Part shown: in pieces, positions 15,164 to 23,130 of the stretch
How positions within the stretch are numbered: the first letter of the stretch is position 1
Layout of the letters: each line of letters begins with the position of its first letter
IMG/VR virus record: IMGVR_UViG_3300042541_003876
Location: 1 to 64,000 of that record
Strand: one strand, 5' to 3'
From: a virus
DNA: 64,000 nt
Program-made: the position numbers and the translations under genes
Notes under the pieces: model-generated
What the model saw: only the letters and a program-made list of their open reading frames with translations
The model's database searches: none
Told to the model about the DNA's origin: nothing

Positions 15164-15364
15164 ATGAGTAAATGGTTAGACAAAGAGGTTAAACAGCTAA
15201 TGATGTATGTAGAAGCATCAGATGATAAAACAATGGAAGAGCTTTATGAATATGTTCACCACATGATGTATAAAGAAGGTAATCATCCAGATTTTCCAGT
15301 TAGAACATTGTCGGCTGTAACTGCTAAAATTCGTAAATTTTGTCGGGAGCTTGGAAAAAAATAA
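15164..15364 (+). CDS. Small helical protein
   Basis: 66 residues. Helix-turn-helix-like alternation: MSKWLDKEVKQLMMYVEA, DDKTMEELYEYVHHMM, RTLSAVTAKIRKFCRELG. It resembles small Myb/SANT-like or repressor-like proteins but no firm motif is present. It is followed by partial repeat copy D. Confidence 0.5.
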   Translation: MSKWLDKEVKQLMMYVEASDDKTMEELYEYVHHMMYKEGNHPDFPVRTLSAVTAKIRKFCRELGKK

Positions 15365-15373
15365 AATTTCCTA

Positions 15374-15399
15374 CAACTCGTGCATTGGCGCGACTTTAA
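15374..15399 (+). repeat. Recurrent intergenic repeat, copy D (partial)
   Basis: CAACTCGTGCATTGGCGCGACTTTAA, a diverged 26-bp version of the unit at 13041; the A-rich half is replaced. It follows the 66-residue gene. Confidence 0.6.
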
Positions 15400-15460
15400 A
15401 TGTAATTAACTGATTATAAGCGCATATAAATTGCGTATTTTAAATATTAAAAAAAATAAA

Positions 15461-16276
15461 ATGGATACACCACAAGAAAAAATAGAAAAGTACAAATCTA
15501 AAATAGCAGAGTACGAAGATAAAATAGCAGAACTAAAAAAAGAAATATTAGAAATATTAGAAAGATTACATAAAGACAATCGTGATATTCTATTTAATGC
15601 TAATTCAAAAAACGAATTTTTTGATTTATTTAAATCGAATTTTATTATTTTTTGCAGGTATAAAATAATAGATGCCGATTTAATTAAAAAGTATGAATAT
15701 ATTTTTAATTCAGAAAAGATATATTTGAATATTGATATTAGTGATGGTTTTTTATTCGCTTCTGATAATTCAAAAGTAAACACTCATGGAAATTCAGTAG
15801 TATTCGCTTCTGAAAATTCAGTAGTAATCTCTTATGATAATTCAGAAGTATTCGCTTATCAAAATTCAAAAGTATTCGCTTATCAAAATTCAAAAGTAAA
15901 CGCTTATGACAATTCAGAAGTAAACGCTTATGACAATTCAGAAGTAAACGCTTATGATAATTCAAAAGTAAAAGCTCTTGATAATTCAAAAGTATTCGCT
16001 TTTGAAAATTCAACAGTAACCGCTTATGATAATTCAGAAGTAAACGCTTATGATAATTCAGAAGTAAAAGCTTTTGATAATTCAAAAGTAATCTCTTCTG
16101 ATAATTCAGAAGTAAACGCTACTGGAAATTCAGAAGTATTCGCTTATCAAAATTCAAAAGTATTCGCTTATCAAAATTCAAAAGTAAACGCTTATGACAA
16201 TTCAGAAGTAAACGCTTATGATAATTCAAAAGTAATCTCTTCTGATAATTCAAAAGTAAATGATTTAAGAAAATAA
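15461..16276 (+). CDS. Octapeptide-repeat protein with coiled-coil N-terminus
   Basis: 271 residues from the ATG at 15461. Residues 1-45 form a coiled coil (TPQEKIEKYKSKIAEYEDKIAELKK). A globular linker follows to about residue 95. From about residue 98 to the end come some 21 tandem octads of the form xNS(E/K)VxAY, with variants FAYQNSKV and NAYDNSEV. Repeats of this kind are expected to form a right-handed beta-solenoid. The encoding DNA is a 24-bp tandem repeat. The N-terminal 15 residues are nearly shared with the gene at 6983. Function unknown; a surface or decoy role is conceivable. Confidence 0.7.
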   Translation: MDTPQEKIEKYKSKIAEYEDKIAELKKEILEILERLHKDNRDILFNANSKNEFFDLFKSNFIIFCRYKIIDADLIKKYEYIFNSEKIYLNIDISDGFLFASDNSKVNTHGNSVVFASENSVVISYDNSEVFAYQNSKVFAYQNSKVNAYDNSEVNAYDNSEVNAYDNSKVKALDNSKVFAFENSTVTAYDNSEVNAYDNSEVKAFDNSKVISSDNSEVNATGNSEVFAYQNSKVFAYQNSKVNAYDNSEVNAYDNSKVISSDNSKVNDLRK

Positions 16277-16278
16277 AA

Positions 16279-16398
16279 ATGATTACAAAAAAAACAGAAA
16301 TTAAATATTGCCGTAATTACGGTGCTTTAACTCAGATTACATTTTATTTTTTAGGGTTAAAATTTTGGACTGAAAATCACTTAAAATATGAAAATTAA
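16279..16398 (+). CDS. 39-residue hypothetical peptide
   Basis: MITKKTEIKYCRNYG then an aromatic-rich segment ITFYFLGLKFWTENHL. Starts 2 bp after the octapeptide-repeat gene and overlaps the next start by 11 bp, as expected in a tight phage operon. Too short to classify. Confidence 0.4.
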   Translation: MITKKTEIKYCRNYGALTQITFYFLGLKFWTENHLKYEN

Positions 16399-16546
16399 AA
16401 TGGAAATAATAAATATCGGTGGGATTTGGAATGCAATTATAAACAATTCTATCCCACAAAGATATAGTGAGCTAAGAGATAAAACAAAATGTGATGATAA
16501 ATTTAAAATCTTTAATAAAATAAATCCTTTTCAAAATGAGAAATAA
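16388..16546 (+). CDS. 52-residue hypothetical peptide
   Basis: MKIKMEIINIGGIWNAII followed by a polar tail with YSELRDKTKCDDKFKIF. A start at 16400 is equally possible. It overlaps both neighbours by 11 bp. No family recognised. Confidence 0.4.
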   Translation: MKIKMEIINIGGIWNAIINNSIPQRYSELRDKTKCDDKFKIFNKINPFQNEK

Positions 16547-16832
16547 GCAACACATGACATTTATTGCATTAGAAACATTAGTTGGAAAAACCATTAAATG
16601 GAGCGCTCCTTCAGCTAAAGAAAACAGACCGTATTCTGGAATTGATAAAATAATATCAATCGATTTAAAAGATCGAACACCTTTAAAAACAGAAGTTATT
16701 GAAGGTGATGATTTATCATTTGCTTTTGTAGATGATATGATGAAAAATGAATTTTTATCTTATTCAGATAGCTGTCGTGTAGTATCTTTTGAAATCATTG
16801 AACCAAGTAATAAAGTAAAATTCATGTCGTAA
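16536..16832 (+). CDS. Hypothetical beta-rich protein
   Basis: 98 residues: TFIALETLVGKTIKWSAPSAKENRPYSGIDKIISID, then SDSCRVVSFEIIE. The layout (GKTIKW ... GIDKI) is reminiscent of small beta-barrel proteins, but no family is recognised. The start may instead be ATG 16554 (MTFIALETLV). Confidence 0.5.
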   Translation: MRNKQHMTFIALETLVGKTIKWSAPSAKENRPYSGIDKIISIDLKDRTPLKTEVIEGDDLSFAFVDDMMKNEFLSYSDSCRVVSFEIIEPSNKVKFMS

Positions 16833-16834
16833 GA

Positions 16835-17150
16835 ATGAGACGTCCAAAAAACAAAGTATGCAGTTGATGATTCAATTGCATTAAAACTTACCCATCTAGA
16901 TGATGGACCGATTGCTACAGATACAGTTTAGCTGGAACAGTTTCCGATTTCAGAACTGCATAAAAAAGACCATTGCTGGATTAAAACATGGTCTGAAAAC
17001 GAGGGAATCCTTGAAGCTTTAATCGAAGCTAAGATTATAGAAAAAGTAAACTTTCCAGCTGTTGATGTTAATGATTGGGGGAAGAATGGCCGTTTTAGTA
17101 AAACTAATGAATTCACAAATAACCAATACCGAGTTTATAGACTTGGTTGA
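16835..17150 (+). pseudogene. Degraded reading frame with frameshift and in-frame TAG
   Basis: From 16857 to 17150 one frame encodes TKYAVDDSIALKLTHLDDGPIATDTV, then a TAG at 16929-16931, then LEQFPISELHKKDHCWIKTWSENEG and on to WGKNGRFSKTNE and YRVYRLG. The ATG at 16835 (MRRPK) is in another frame, so a frameshift near 16850 is also needed. No alternative start lies just after the TAG. A pseudogene is the simplest view; stop-codon readthrough is the alternative. Confidence 0.5.
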
Positions 17151-17165
17151 TACAATAGATTAATT

Positions 17166-17618
17166 ATGATAGCACAAGTTAGAATCACTGTAGGAAAAGA
17201 TTCTTTAGAGAAAAGAGTCACAGAGTTAAATCTTTTAAAATTGTATTTTGAAAGAGATAAAAATAATTTACCTTTCTGTATTGAAATTTTAAATGAATTT
17301 GAAGCCGAAGATGATATCGGAGAAATCAATTATTTTCTAAAAAAAAGATTACCTAAAATGAATCAACACCAAATCGAAAACAATTCAGAAGCTCTTCAGA
17401 AAATTGAAGATTTGCAATTAAAAAAGAAGTTTATTCTGGAGTCAATGGAACGCGTTCACCAAATTAAAATGGAGAATGTAAATGCAAAACTTGATGATGG
17501 AAATAGTGCTTTTGTAATTATGGAAATTCCAAAGATGCAGCTTATTGAAAATCTCCGAATGCAGCTTATTGAAATCGAAAAAGAGATTAAAGAATTGCAG
17601 GGAAAAATCATCATCTAA
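17166..17618 (+). CDS. Predicted coiled-coil protein
   Basis: 150 residues. N-terminal half has beta-like MIAQVRITVGKDSLEKRV; residues 65-150 are long helices with heptads (LQKIEDLQLKKKFILESMERV, LRMQLIEIEKEIKELQGKI). DNA around 17538-17580 carries a short duplication (MQLIENLRMQLIE). Function unknown. It is followed by a strong terminator that separates the accessory block from the replication operon. Confidence 0.6.
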   Translation: MIAQVRITVGKDSLEKRVTELNLLKLYFERDKNNLPFCIEILNEFEAEDDIGEINYFLKKRLPKMNQHQIENNSEALQKIEDLQLKKKFILESMERVHQIKMENVNAKLDDGNSAFVIMEIPKMQLIENLRMQLIEIEKEIKELQGKIII

Positions 17619-17636
17619 TATTAACCTACGAAGAAC

Positions 17637-17672
17637 AAAAACCGGTACAAACACTTGTGCCGGTTTTTTATT
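17637..17672 (+). terminator. Rho-independent terminator
   Basis: Stem AAAACCGGTACAA/TTGTGCCGGTTTT with one mismatch and a short loop, followed by a T-rich stretch. Marks the border between the accessory block and the replication genes. Confidence 0.85.
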
Positions 17673-17680
17673 TTATTACT

Positions 17681-17968
17681 ATGGCGAAAATGACATTTGC
17701 AATTAGTTGCAAGAAAATCGGTTTATCACATTCTACTTCTTACTTTACTTTAGAGAAAGATTTTAATAATGAGGATCATTGTAAAAATTGGATTGCTAAG
17801 TATGGAGACACCAATTATAGAAAGGTAATAAGTTACGATAGAGTTTATTCTATTAAAAAAGAACATTCTGTTGAAGAAATGAGATCAGCTTATGAAGCTG
17901 CAGAATCAAAAAAGTTTTCGAAATTTGAGGAATGGTATAAATTTAATTTTAAAAAAAATCCTGAATGA
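17681..17968 (+). CDS. Hypothetical protein preceding the helicase-methyltransferase
   Basis: 95 residues from the ATG at 17681; a start further upstream would begin inside the terminator. Segments TFAISCKKIGLSHSTSYFTLE and KNWIAKYGDTNYRKVISYD suggest a small folded domain. Unrecognised. The stop overlaps the start of the next gene by 4 bp (ATGA), indicating coupling. Confidence 0.55.
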   Translation: MAKMTFAISCKKIGLSHSTSYFTLEKDFNNEDHCKNWIAKYGDTNYRKVISYDRVYSIKKEHSVEEMRSAYEAAESKKFSKFEEWYKFNFKKNPE

Positions 17969-20583
17969 AAAAAACAAAACAAAGCGTTTCAAGTTTAAAG
18001 CAGCTTTCATTTGATGATATGTTTGATAGTTTTTATGAAGATGAAATAGTTGAGACAATAATTGATGAAGTTATAATTGAAGGTCCAAAACATTTAGACC
18101 TTCCTTTTATTTTAATGGATATTGAAAACATACGAGCAACGGTTCCTCAACTTCTTCCAGAGCAGCATGATAATGTTTTAATGGCTGAGCTAAGATTTTT
18201 TCAACAAAAAGGAAAAGGCATGTTGTTTACTGACTCAACTGGTTCTGGAAAGACTTTTACAGGATTGGGAATCATTAAAAGATTTTTACTTCAAGAAAAA
18301 AAGAATGTTCTTATTGTAGTTCCTACAGATAAAAAATGTAAAGATTGGATTGATGATGGAGAAATTTTAGATATTCATGTTGAGCAACTTAAAGGAATCA
18401 GTGATTGTTATCTAGGAGTAAATGTTACTACCTATGCGAATTTTTATCAGAATGATAAAATTATTGAACAGCACTGGGATTTAATTGTTTATGATGAATC
18501 ACATTATCTCCAGCAGAATGGTCAAGGCGATAAAACTATTTATCAAAAGGCTCATGCAATTTTAGCAAAGCTTCCATCTACTATCAAAAGTATTTTGAAT
18601 AGTGAAGAAAATCGAGAAGCTACTTATAAGATGCCTGAAGAAAAATTGAAACAGATTATTTCTGATTATGTTCAGTCTACAAAAGTTGTAATGCTTTCAG
18701 CAACTCCATTTGCCTATGTAAAATCTATAATGTATGCAGATGGTTGTTTATGGGATATTAACGAAACAGAAGAACTTTATTCACCAATACCATCAACTAC
18801 ATATAATTCTCCAAGTAAAGAACAAGCTTTCTTTATTGAGAATTTTGGATACAGAATGAGGTACAATAAACTGACAATTCCGGATACAGGTGTTGACTTA
18901 AATCTTATGGAAAGACAATTCCATGAAAAGTTTAAAGCACTTGGTGTAATCTCCGGAAGACAGCTTGACATTGATAAGGATTATTCCCGCGACTTTGTGA
19001 TTTTAGATTCAACTATTGGCGACAAGATTGATAAAGGAAGAAAGGTTTTTTATACCGAATATTTTAAAAATAATTATAAAATACTTAATGAGTATTGGAA
19101 TAAAAAATACAAAGGTCTTTATAATCGCCAATTGCTTGAAGCAATCAAAGTAAGGTTGGTAATGCCAAGAATTATAAAGCATATTCAGAATGGCCGTAAG
19201 GTTGTTTTGTTTCATGATTTTAACACAGCAATTCCTACTCACCCATTCCGATTTACTTTGGAAGAATTAATGGGTAAAAATCACCATGATGTTAATGTTT
19301 GTAGACGTCTTAAACAAGACATCGATAATTTTCATGAAGAATACAGAGATCTGTACAATCTGGATTTATCGGAACTTACCAATGCTTTATCTGAATATTC
19401 TACTCATTTTGAAAAGAAAATTGCTTTATTTAATGGAACTGTTTCCAAATTAAAAAGAAGTAAAGTTTTTATAGAATTTATGACTGACTATTCAGAAATA
19501 GATTTATTGGTTGTTCAACGTAAAGCAGGTAAAGAAGGTATTTCCGCTCATGACATGACTGGAGTACAAGAACGTGTTTTAATCGATTTAGGACTTCCTA
19601 CTTCACCAACGGATGCTATTCAATGTGAAGGTAGGATTTATCGCTATGGTGTACAATCAAATGCCAGATTTGAGTATCCTGTAATTATGACTAACTTTGA
19701 AAGAGAGACTTTTGCTCAAACAATTGCAGAGCGTTCTCGAACTGCAGAAAATTTAGCCCTTGGAAACTTAGCCAGAAATATGGAAATTGTTTTTAAAGAA
19801 GGTTACTCTGGAGCAGATTATATCGATCCTTTGGAAACCACCGGAATCGGCGGTAAAAATACTGATAGATTCATTATGGAAATTTCAGAGTTTGAAAGGT
19901 CTAAAACTTATTATTGGGCGAATCAAAAGAAAACTGCTAAAAATAAAGCAGCTGAAGGTAAAGATTACTACGCAACTCCAGAACCTTTAGGTTTTAAGAT
20001 GGTTGAGTGGCTGAATTTACTTTCGAACCAAAAAGTTTTAGAACCATCATGTGGTCACGGTGCAATATCTAGATTCTTTCCTGCGTTTACAAATAATGTA
20101 ATGATAGAACCAAGCTATGATCTTTCGACAAAAGCAATGATTAATTCTACAGGTGATGTTTACAACATTACTTTAGAAGATTATTCTATAGTCAATAGTT
20201 TTGATAAAATTGCAATGAATCCTCCATTTGGTAGAGGTGGTGCTTTGGCCGCCGAACATATTAAAAAATGTTTGAGATATCATTTAAGAAGAATATACGA
20301 TAAAAGTTCAATGCTAATTGCTATTGTTCCGGACAGTCCGATTTATGATAAAAAAATAGCAGAAGTAATGGAGATGATAGAAATTCGACGTTACTTTAAA
20401 CTGACCAGAGAAATTATTCTTCCATTGTGTACTTTTGAAAGAGCCGGAACAAATGTAAAATGTAAGATTCAGTTCTTTGAAACATTTGATCCTTACAATG
20501 AAAAGCCTTTGCATAATATAGATTTGTCTTATGCAAAAGATATAAAAGAATTCTTTTCTTCAATCGAAAATTTAAATTTCTAA
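17965..20583 (+). CDS. SF2 (SNF2-like) helicase fused to an N6-adenine methyltransferase domain
   Basis: 872 residues. N-terminal helicase: Walker A TGSGKTFTG near 92-100, Walker B YDESHYL near 175, motif III LSATPF near 245, and C-lobe motifs GKEGISAHDM, then QCEGRIYRYG around 550-560. C-terminal methyltransferase: KDYYATPEPLGFKMVEW, motif I VLEPSCGHGAISRFF near 691, and catalytic motif IV NPPFGRGG near 752. This fusion resembles the helicase-methyltransferases of mobile elements and the DarB antirestriction protein of phage P1; crAss-like phages also encode SNF2-type helicases. Likely roles are DNA methylation, antirestriction or replication support. Confidence 0.85.
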   Translation: MKKTKQSVSSLKQLSFDDMFDSFYEDEIVETIIDEVIIEGPKHLDLPFILMDIENIRATVPQLLPEQHDNVLMAELRFFQQKGKGMLFTDSTGSGKTFTGLGIIKRFLLQEKKNVLIVVPTDKKCKDWIDDGEILDIHVEQLKGISDCYLGVNVTTYANFYQNDKIIEQHWDLIVYDESHYLQQNGQGDKTIYQKAHAILAKLPSTIKSILNSEENREATYKMPEEKLKQIISDYVQSTKVVMLSATPFAYVKSIMYADGCLWDINETEELYSPIPSTTYNSPSKEQAFFIENFGYRMRYNKLTIPDTGVDLNLMERQFHEKFKALGVISGRQLDIDKDYSRDFVILDSTIGDKIDKGRKVFYTEYFKNNYKILNEYWNKKYKGLYNRQLLEAIKVRLVMPRIIKHIQNGRKVVLFHDFNTAIPTHPFRFTLEELMGKNHHDVNVCRRLKQDIDNFHEEYRDLYNLDLSELTNALSEYSTHFEKKIALFNGTVSKLKRSKVFIEFMTDYSEIDLLVVQRKAGKEGISAHDMTGVQERVLIDLGLPTSPTDAIQCEGRIYRYGVQSNARFEYPVIMTNFERETFAQTIAERSRTAENLALGNLARNMEIVFKEGYSGADYIDPLETTGIGGKNTDRFIMEISEFERSKTYYWANQKKTAKNKAAEGKDYYATPEPLGFKMVEWLNLLSNQKVLEPSCGHGAISRFFPAFTNNVMIEPSYDLSTKAMINSTGDVYNITLEDYSIVNSFDKIAMNPPFGRGGALAAEHIKKCLRYHLRRIYDKSSMLIAIVPDSPIYDKKIAEVMEMIEIRRYFKLTREIILPLCTFERAGTNVKCKIQFFETFDPYNEKPLHNIDLSYAKDIKEFFSSIENLNF

Positions 20584-20585
20584 AT

Positions 20586-20834
20586 ATGACAAAAGTTTTA
20601 AGTAAAAACTATACTGTAGATTTTAAACAGTATGGTAAAATCACAGTTCCTAAAGGAACAAGGACAACTCATCAAACTGCAATGGGTATTGATAGAAGCT
20701 ACAATTTTGTAGATGAATATGATTGGATTGATAAAGATTATCCGGCTTATTCAAACATCTTAAAAATAGATGTAGAGTATTACGGAATTAATGTTCCCGA
20801 GGAATATCTTGAAGAAATTAACAAAAAAGTATAA
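20586..20834 (+). CDS. Hypothetical small acidic protein
   Basis: 82 residues with KYGxI-like beta start (VDFKQYGKITVPKGT) and an acidic, Tyr-rich second half (NFVDEYDWIDKDYPAYSN). Lies 2 bp after the helicase-methyltransferase and 10 bp before DnaB. No family recognised. Confidence 0.55.
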   Translation: MTKVLSKNYTVDFKQYGKITVPKGTRTTHQTAMGIDRSYNFVDEYDWIDKDYPAYSNILKIDVEYYGINVPEEYLEEINKKV

Positions 20835-20844
20835 CCATTAAATT

Positions 20845-22329
20845 ATGGTCAATTATGACATACATGCACGAGACTTAATTGAACAGCAGATTCTTTCTTC
20901 CATCATCAATCTTTCAGCGTACAATACTATTGAAAAGGTTAAAAATTTATTTATAAATATTCATGGCCTTGACAATCCTGAATACTTTGGTTCTTCAATG
21001 AACAAAAGTGTTTTTATTGCAATTTTAAGATGTTGGGAAAATGAAGTTCAAGCAGATATAAGTATGGTTTGTACTTTCAAACCAAGAGATGTTATTGCAG
21101 GAAATAATCACTTACATTTTGAAGGTAAAAAAAAGAATGATGACGGTTCAAATAGCCTTTATGATTTAGATAATGATTGTAAGTATTTTGATAATTACAT
21201 TATCGATATTTCAATGAAATGGTTAAGTGAAACAAATCTTGAAAAAACAATTTTTATTCACAAGCAATTTATATTGATTGATTATTGGAATAATAAAGCT
21301 AAAGATATTCTGTATAACGAATGGGAGCAACGTGATATTCTTGTTGTTACCAAAAATATTATAGATGGTCACAATCTTTTATTTGATAAAATCACCAAGA
21401 CTTTTCAAAAGAACACCGAAGTTTTAACTCCAAAAGAAAGAATGAGATTAGAGCGCCAGCGTGTAAAAAATGGAGAAGTTATTTGGGTTCCTTCCGGAAT
21501 ACCACCGGTTGATATTAAATGGAAAGGCTATTGGAATGGAGAGGTTACTATCATTGCAGGAAGACCTTCAATGGGTAAAACAGCATTAATGATTGCTTCA
21601 GCAGTTCATTCAGCTTTTAACTTTAATAAAAAAGTAGCTTTCTTTTCCTTGGAAATGGATAAGACAAGATTAATGAATCATATTATTTCTGCAAAAACAG
21701 GGATCAGTTATAAGGCAATGAAAGAACATTCTACAACTGATCAGGAATTTGAAGTAATAGAGCAATGGTACGACTGGTTTGAAATAGAATCAAATTTGAA
21801 AATTTATGACATTCACGAGTGCCAGACTTTAGATGAAATTTTATATTTTATTCCAGGAAACGAAATTGTATTTATTGATTATCTTCAACTTGTGAAACTT
21901 GTAAAAACTACCAAGAAAAAGGATTTTGTCCGGGAACAAGATGTTGCCGAAATATCCCGAAGTTTTAAACTTGCTGCTTTACAACATCAAATACCTTTGG
22001 TTATTGGTGCTCAGTTAAACAGAGATGTTGACAAAAGACCAGGACATATTCCGGTTCTTGGTGATTTGCGGGAATCAGGTAGTATCGAACAAGATGCAGA
22101 CAATGTTTACTTTCCGGTAAGACCATCATATTATGATGAGATTGCAAATCCAGATGCGGTTATTCCGTATTGGCAAAAAGGAAACTTTACAATGCGTGGT
22201 GCAAAAGGTAGAGATACAGGAACTGATAATCTAAAATTCCACATGGATATGTTAACTTATAAATTTACAGACGGCCATTTACACACAGCGCCAGAACCCG
22301 AATTCAATGTCGGTAATATGAAAATCTAA
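20845..22329 (+). CDS. dnaB: Replicative DNA helicase, DnaB family
   Basis: 494 residues. N-terminal ~170 residues with DLIEQQILSSIINLS, the DnaB N-domain start. RecA-like C-domain: Walker A AGRPSMGKTALMI near 238-250, FFSLEMDK, Walker B FIDYLQLVK near 343, GAQLNRDVDKRPGHIPVLGDLRESGSIEQDADNV with the conserved arginine finger region. This is the ring helicase that unwinds the fork. No loader or primase gene is nearby in this window, so the primase must be elsewhere or come from the host. Confidence 0.93.
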   Translation: MVNYDIHARDLIEQQILSSIINLSAYNTIEKVKNLFINIHGLDNPEYFGSSMNKSVFIAILRCWENEVQADISMVCTFKPRDVIAGNNHLHFEGKKKNDDGSNSLYDLDNDCKYFDNYIIDISMKWLSETNLEKTIFIHKQFILIDYWNNKAKDILYNEWEQRDILVVTKNIIDGHNLLFDKITKTFQKNTEVLTPKERMRLERQRVKNGEVIWVPSGIPPVDIKWKGYWNGEVTIIAGRPSMGKTALMIASAVHSAFNFNKKVAFFSLEMDKTRLMNHIISAKTGISYKAMKEHSTTDQEFEVIEQWYDWFEIESNLKIYDIHECQTLDEILYFIPGNEIVFIDYLQLVKLVKTTKKKDFVREQDVAEISRSFKLAALQHQIPLVIGAQLNRDVDKRPGHIPVLGDLRESGSIEQDADNVYFPVRPSYYDEIANPDAVIPYWQKGNFTMRGAKGRDTGTDNLKFHMDMLTYKFTDGHLHTAPEPEFNVGNMKI

Positions 22330-22347
22330 AAAAAACAATTTAAGAAT

Positions 22348-22425
22348 AAAAATACTTGAAGTTATTTCATATATGATGGAAAATGTTTATTTTCGCCTTA
22401 TACAAAATAGTATTCAAGTATTTTT
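22348..22425 (+). promoter_or_regulatory. Long-loop inverted repeat between dnaB and the HU/IHF gene
   Basis: 13-bp perfect arms AAAAATACTTGAA (22348-22360) and TTCAAGTATTTTT (22413-22425) enclose 52 bp. The right arm runs into a T-tract just before the ATG at 22428. The left arm overlaps TTGAAGTTATTTCATATAT, which resembles the 24-bp promoter-like element, so this may combine a terminator and a promoter. Confidence 0.5.
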
Positions 22426-22427
22426 TT

Positions 22428-22703
22428 ATGAAAAGAAAACCAGATTTAGTTAAAGACGTACATCGTGATTTGAAGAGTGAAGGATTAGTAACTCATGCAG
22501 ATCAAACAAAAAAGATTGTTGATATTGTAATCAACAATATTCGAAATTATATTGTTCAAGGAATTACTCTCGAATTAGTCAATTTTGGTAAGTTCTATAC
22601 CAAATTTGTAAAAAGAAGTAATTTCGGAAAAGAACAAACGAAAAGATGGGAAGCTTTATTTTCAGCTTCGCCATTATTAAAATCAGATTTAAATGAAGAT
22701 TGA
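22428..22703 (+). CDS. HU/IHF-like DNA-binding protein
   Basis: 91 residues from the ATG at 22428 (the in-frame upstream extension would be translated from the hairpin). Pattern KDVHRDLKSEGLVTHADQTKKIVDIVINNIRNYIVQGITLELVNFGKFYTKFVK corresponds to the HU/IHF fold: two helices, then NFGKFxxxxxxxR. Such proteins bend DNA in replication and packaging; IHF-like genes occur in crAss-like phages. It is shorter at the arm than host HU. Confidence 0.78.
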   Translation: MKRKPDLVKDVHRDLKSEGLVTHADQTKKIVDIVINNIRNYIVQGITLELVNFGKFYTKFVKRSNFGKEQTKRWEALFSASPLLKSDLNED

Positions 22704-23130
22704 GCACGATTTGAATATCTCGCATTCACCTCGATTTCTACCGAAAATAGATAATTTCTTCTATTACAAAAAACTTAAATATTCTAAAGAAGATAAAGAA
22801 TTGATTTTTCAAAAAGAAGTCATTGAGAATGTAGATTTTCAAAGACACATTTCAGAAACAGCATTAAAGCTGAATATTCCTGAATATATTGTGCACACTG
22901 TTGTAACTCATTATTTTTTTACTAACCTTTTAAAACTTAAATATCTAAAGCAAAGAATAAGAATCGTTATTTATCAATTTTTTTATATCGAGCAAATTAA
23001 CCCTCTCGAAAATGAATATTCAAATTACTATAAACATAAACTTAAAAATTTAAAAAATGTCAAATACAAACGTCAACTACGTCGCGCCAATGGGAGCAAT
23101 GACAACACCAATGATTGCTCCGGAGAGTAG
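22693..23130 (+). CDS. Hypothetical protein overlapping HU and SSB genes
   Basis: 145 residues, helical, rich in Lys/Tyr/Phe (RFLPKIDNFFYYKKLKYSKEDKELIFQ). The pattern SETALKLNIPEYIVHTVVTHYFFTNLLKLKYLK could be a small helical DNA-binding region. It overlaps the HU/IHF gene by 11 bp and the SSB start by 74 bp, which is a long overlap, so either the end or the start of one is unusual. Confidence 0.5.
   Translation: MKIEHDLNISHSPRFLPKIDNFFYYKKLKYSKEDKELIFQKEVIENVDFQRHISETALKLNIPEYIVHTVVTHYFFTNLLKLKYLKQRIRIVIYQFFYIEQINPLENEYSNYYKHKLKNLKNVKYKRQLRRANGSNDNTNDCSGE

Noticed and set aside
15738-16085. 115-codon minus-strand frame over the octapeptide repeats
   Set aside because: It is the antisense reading of the 24-bp repeats (LLLNYHKR-type repeats) and has no support of its own.
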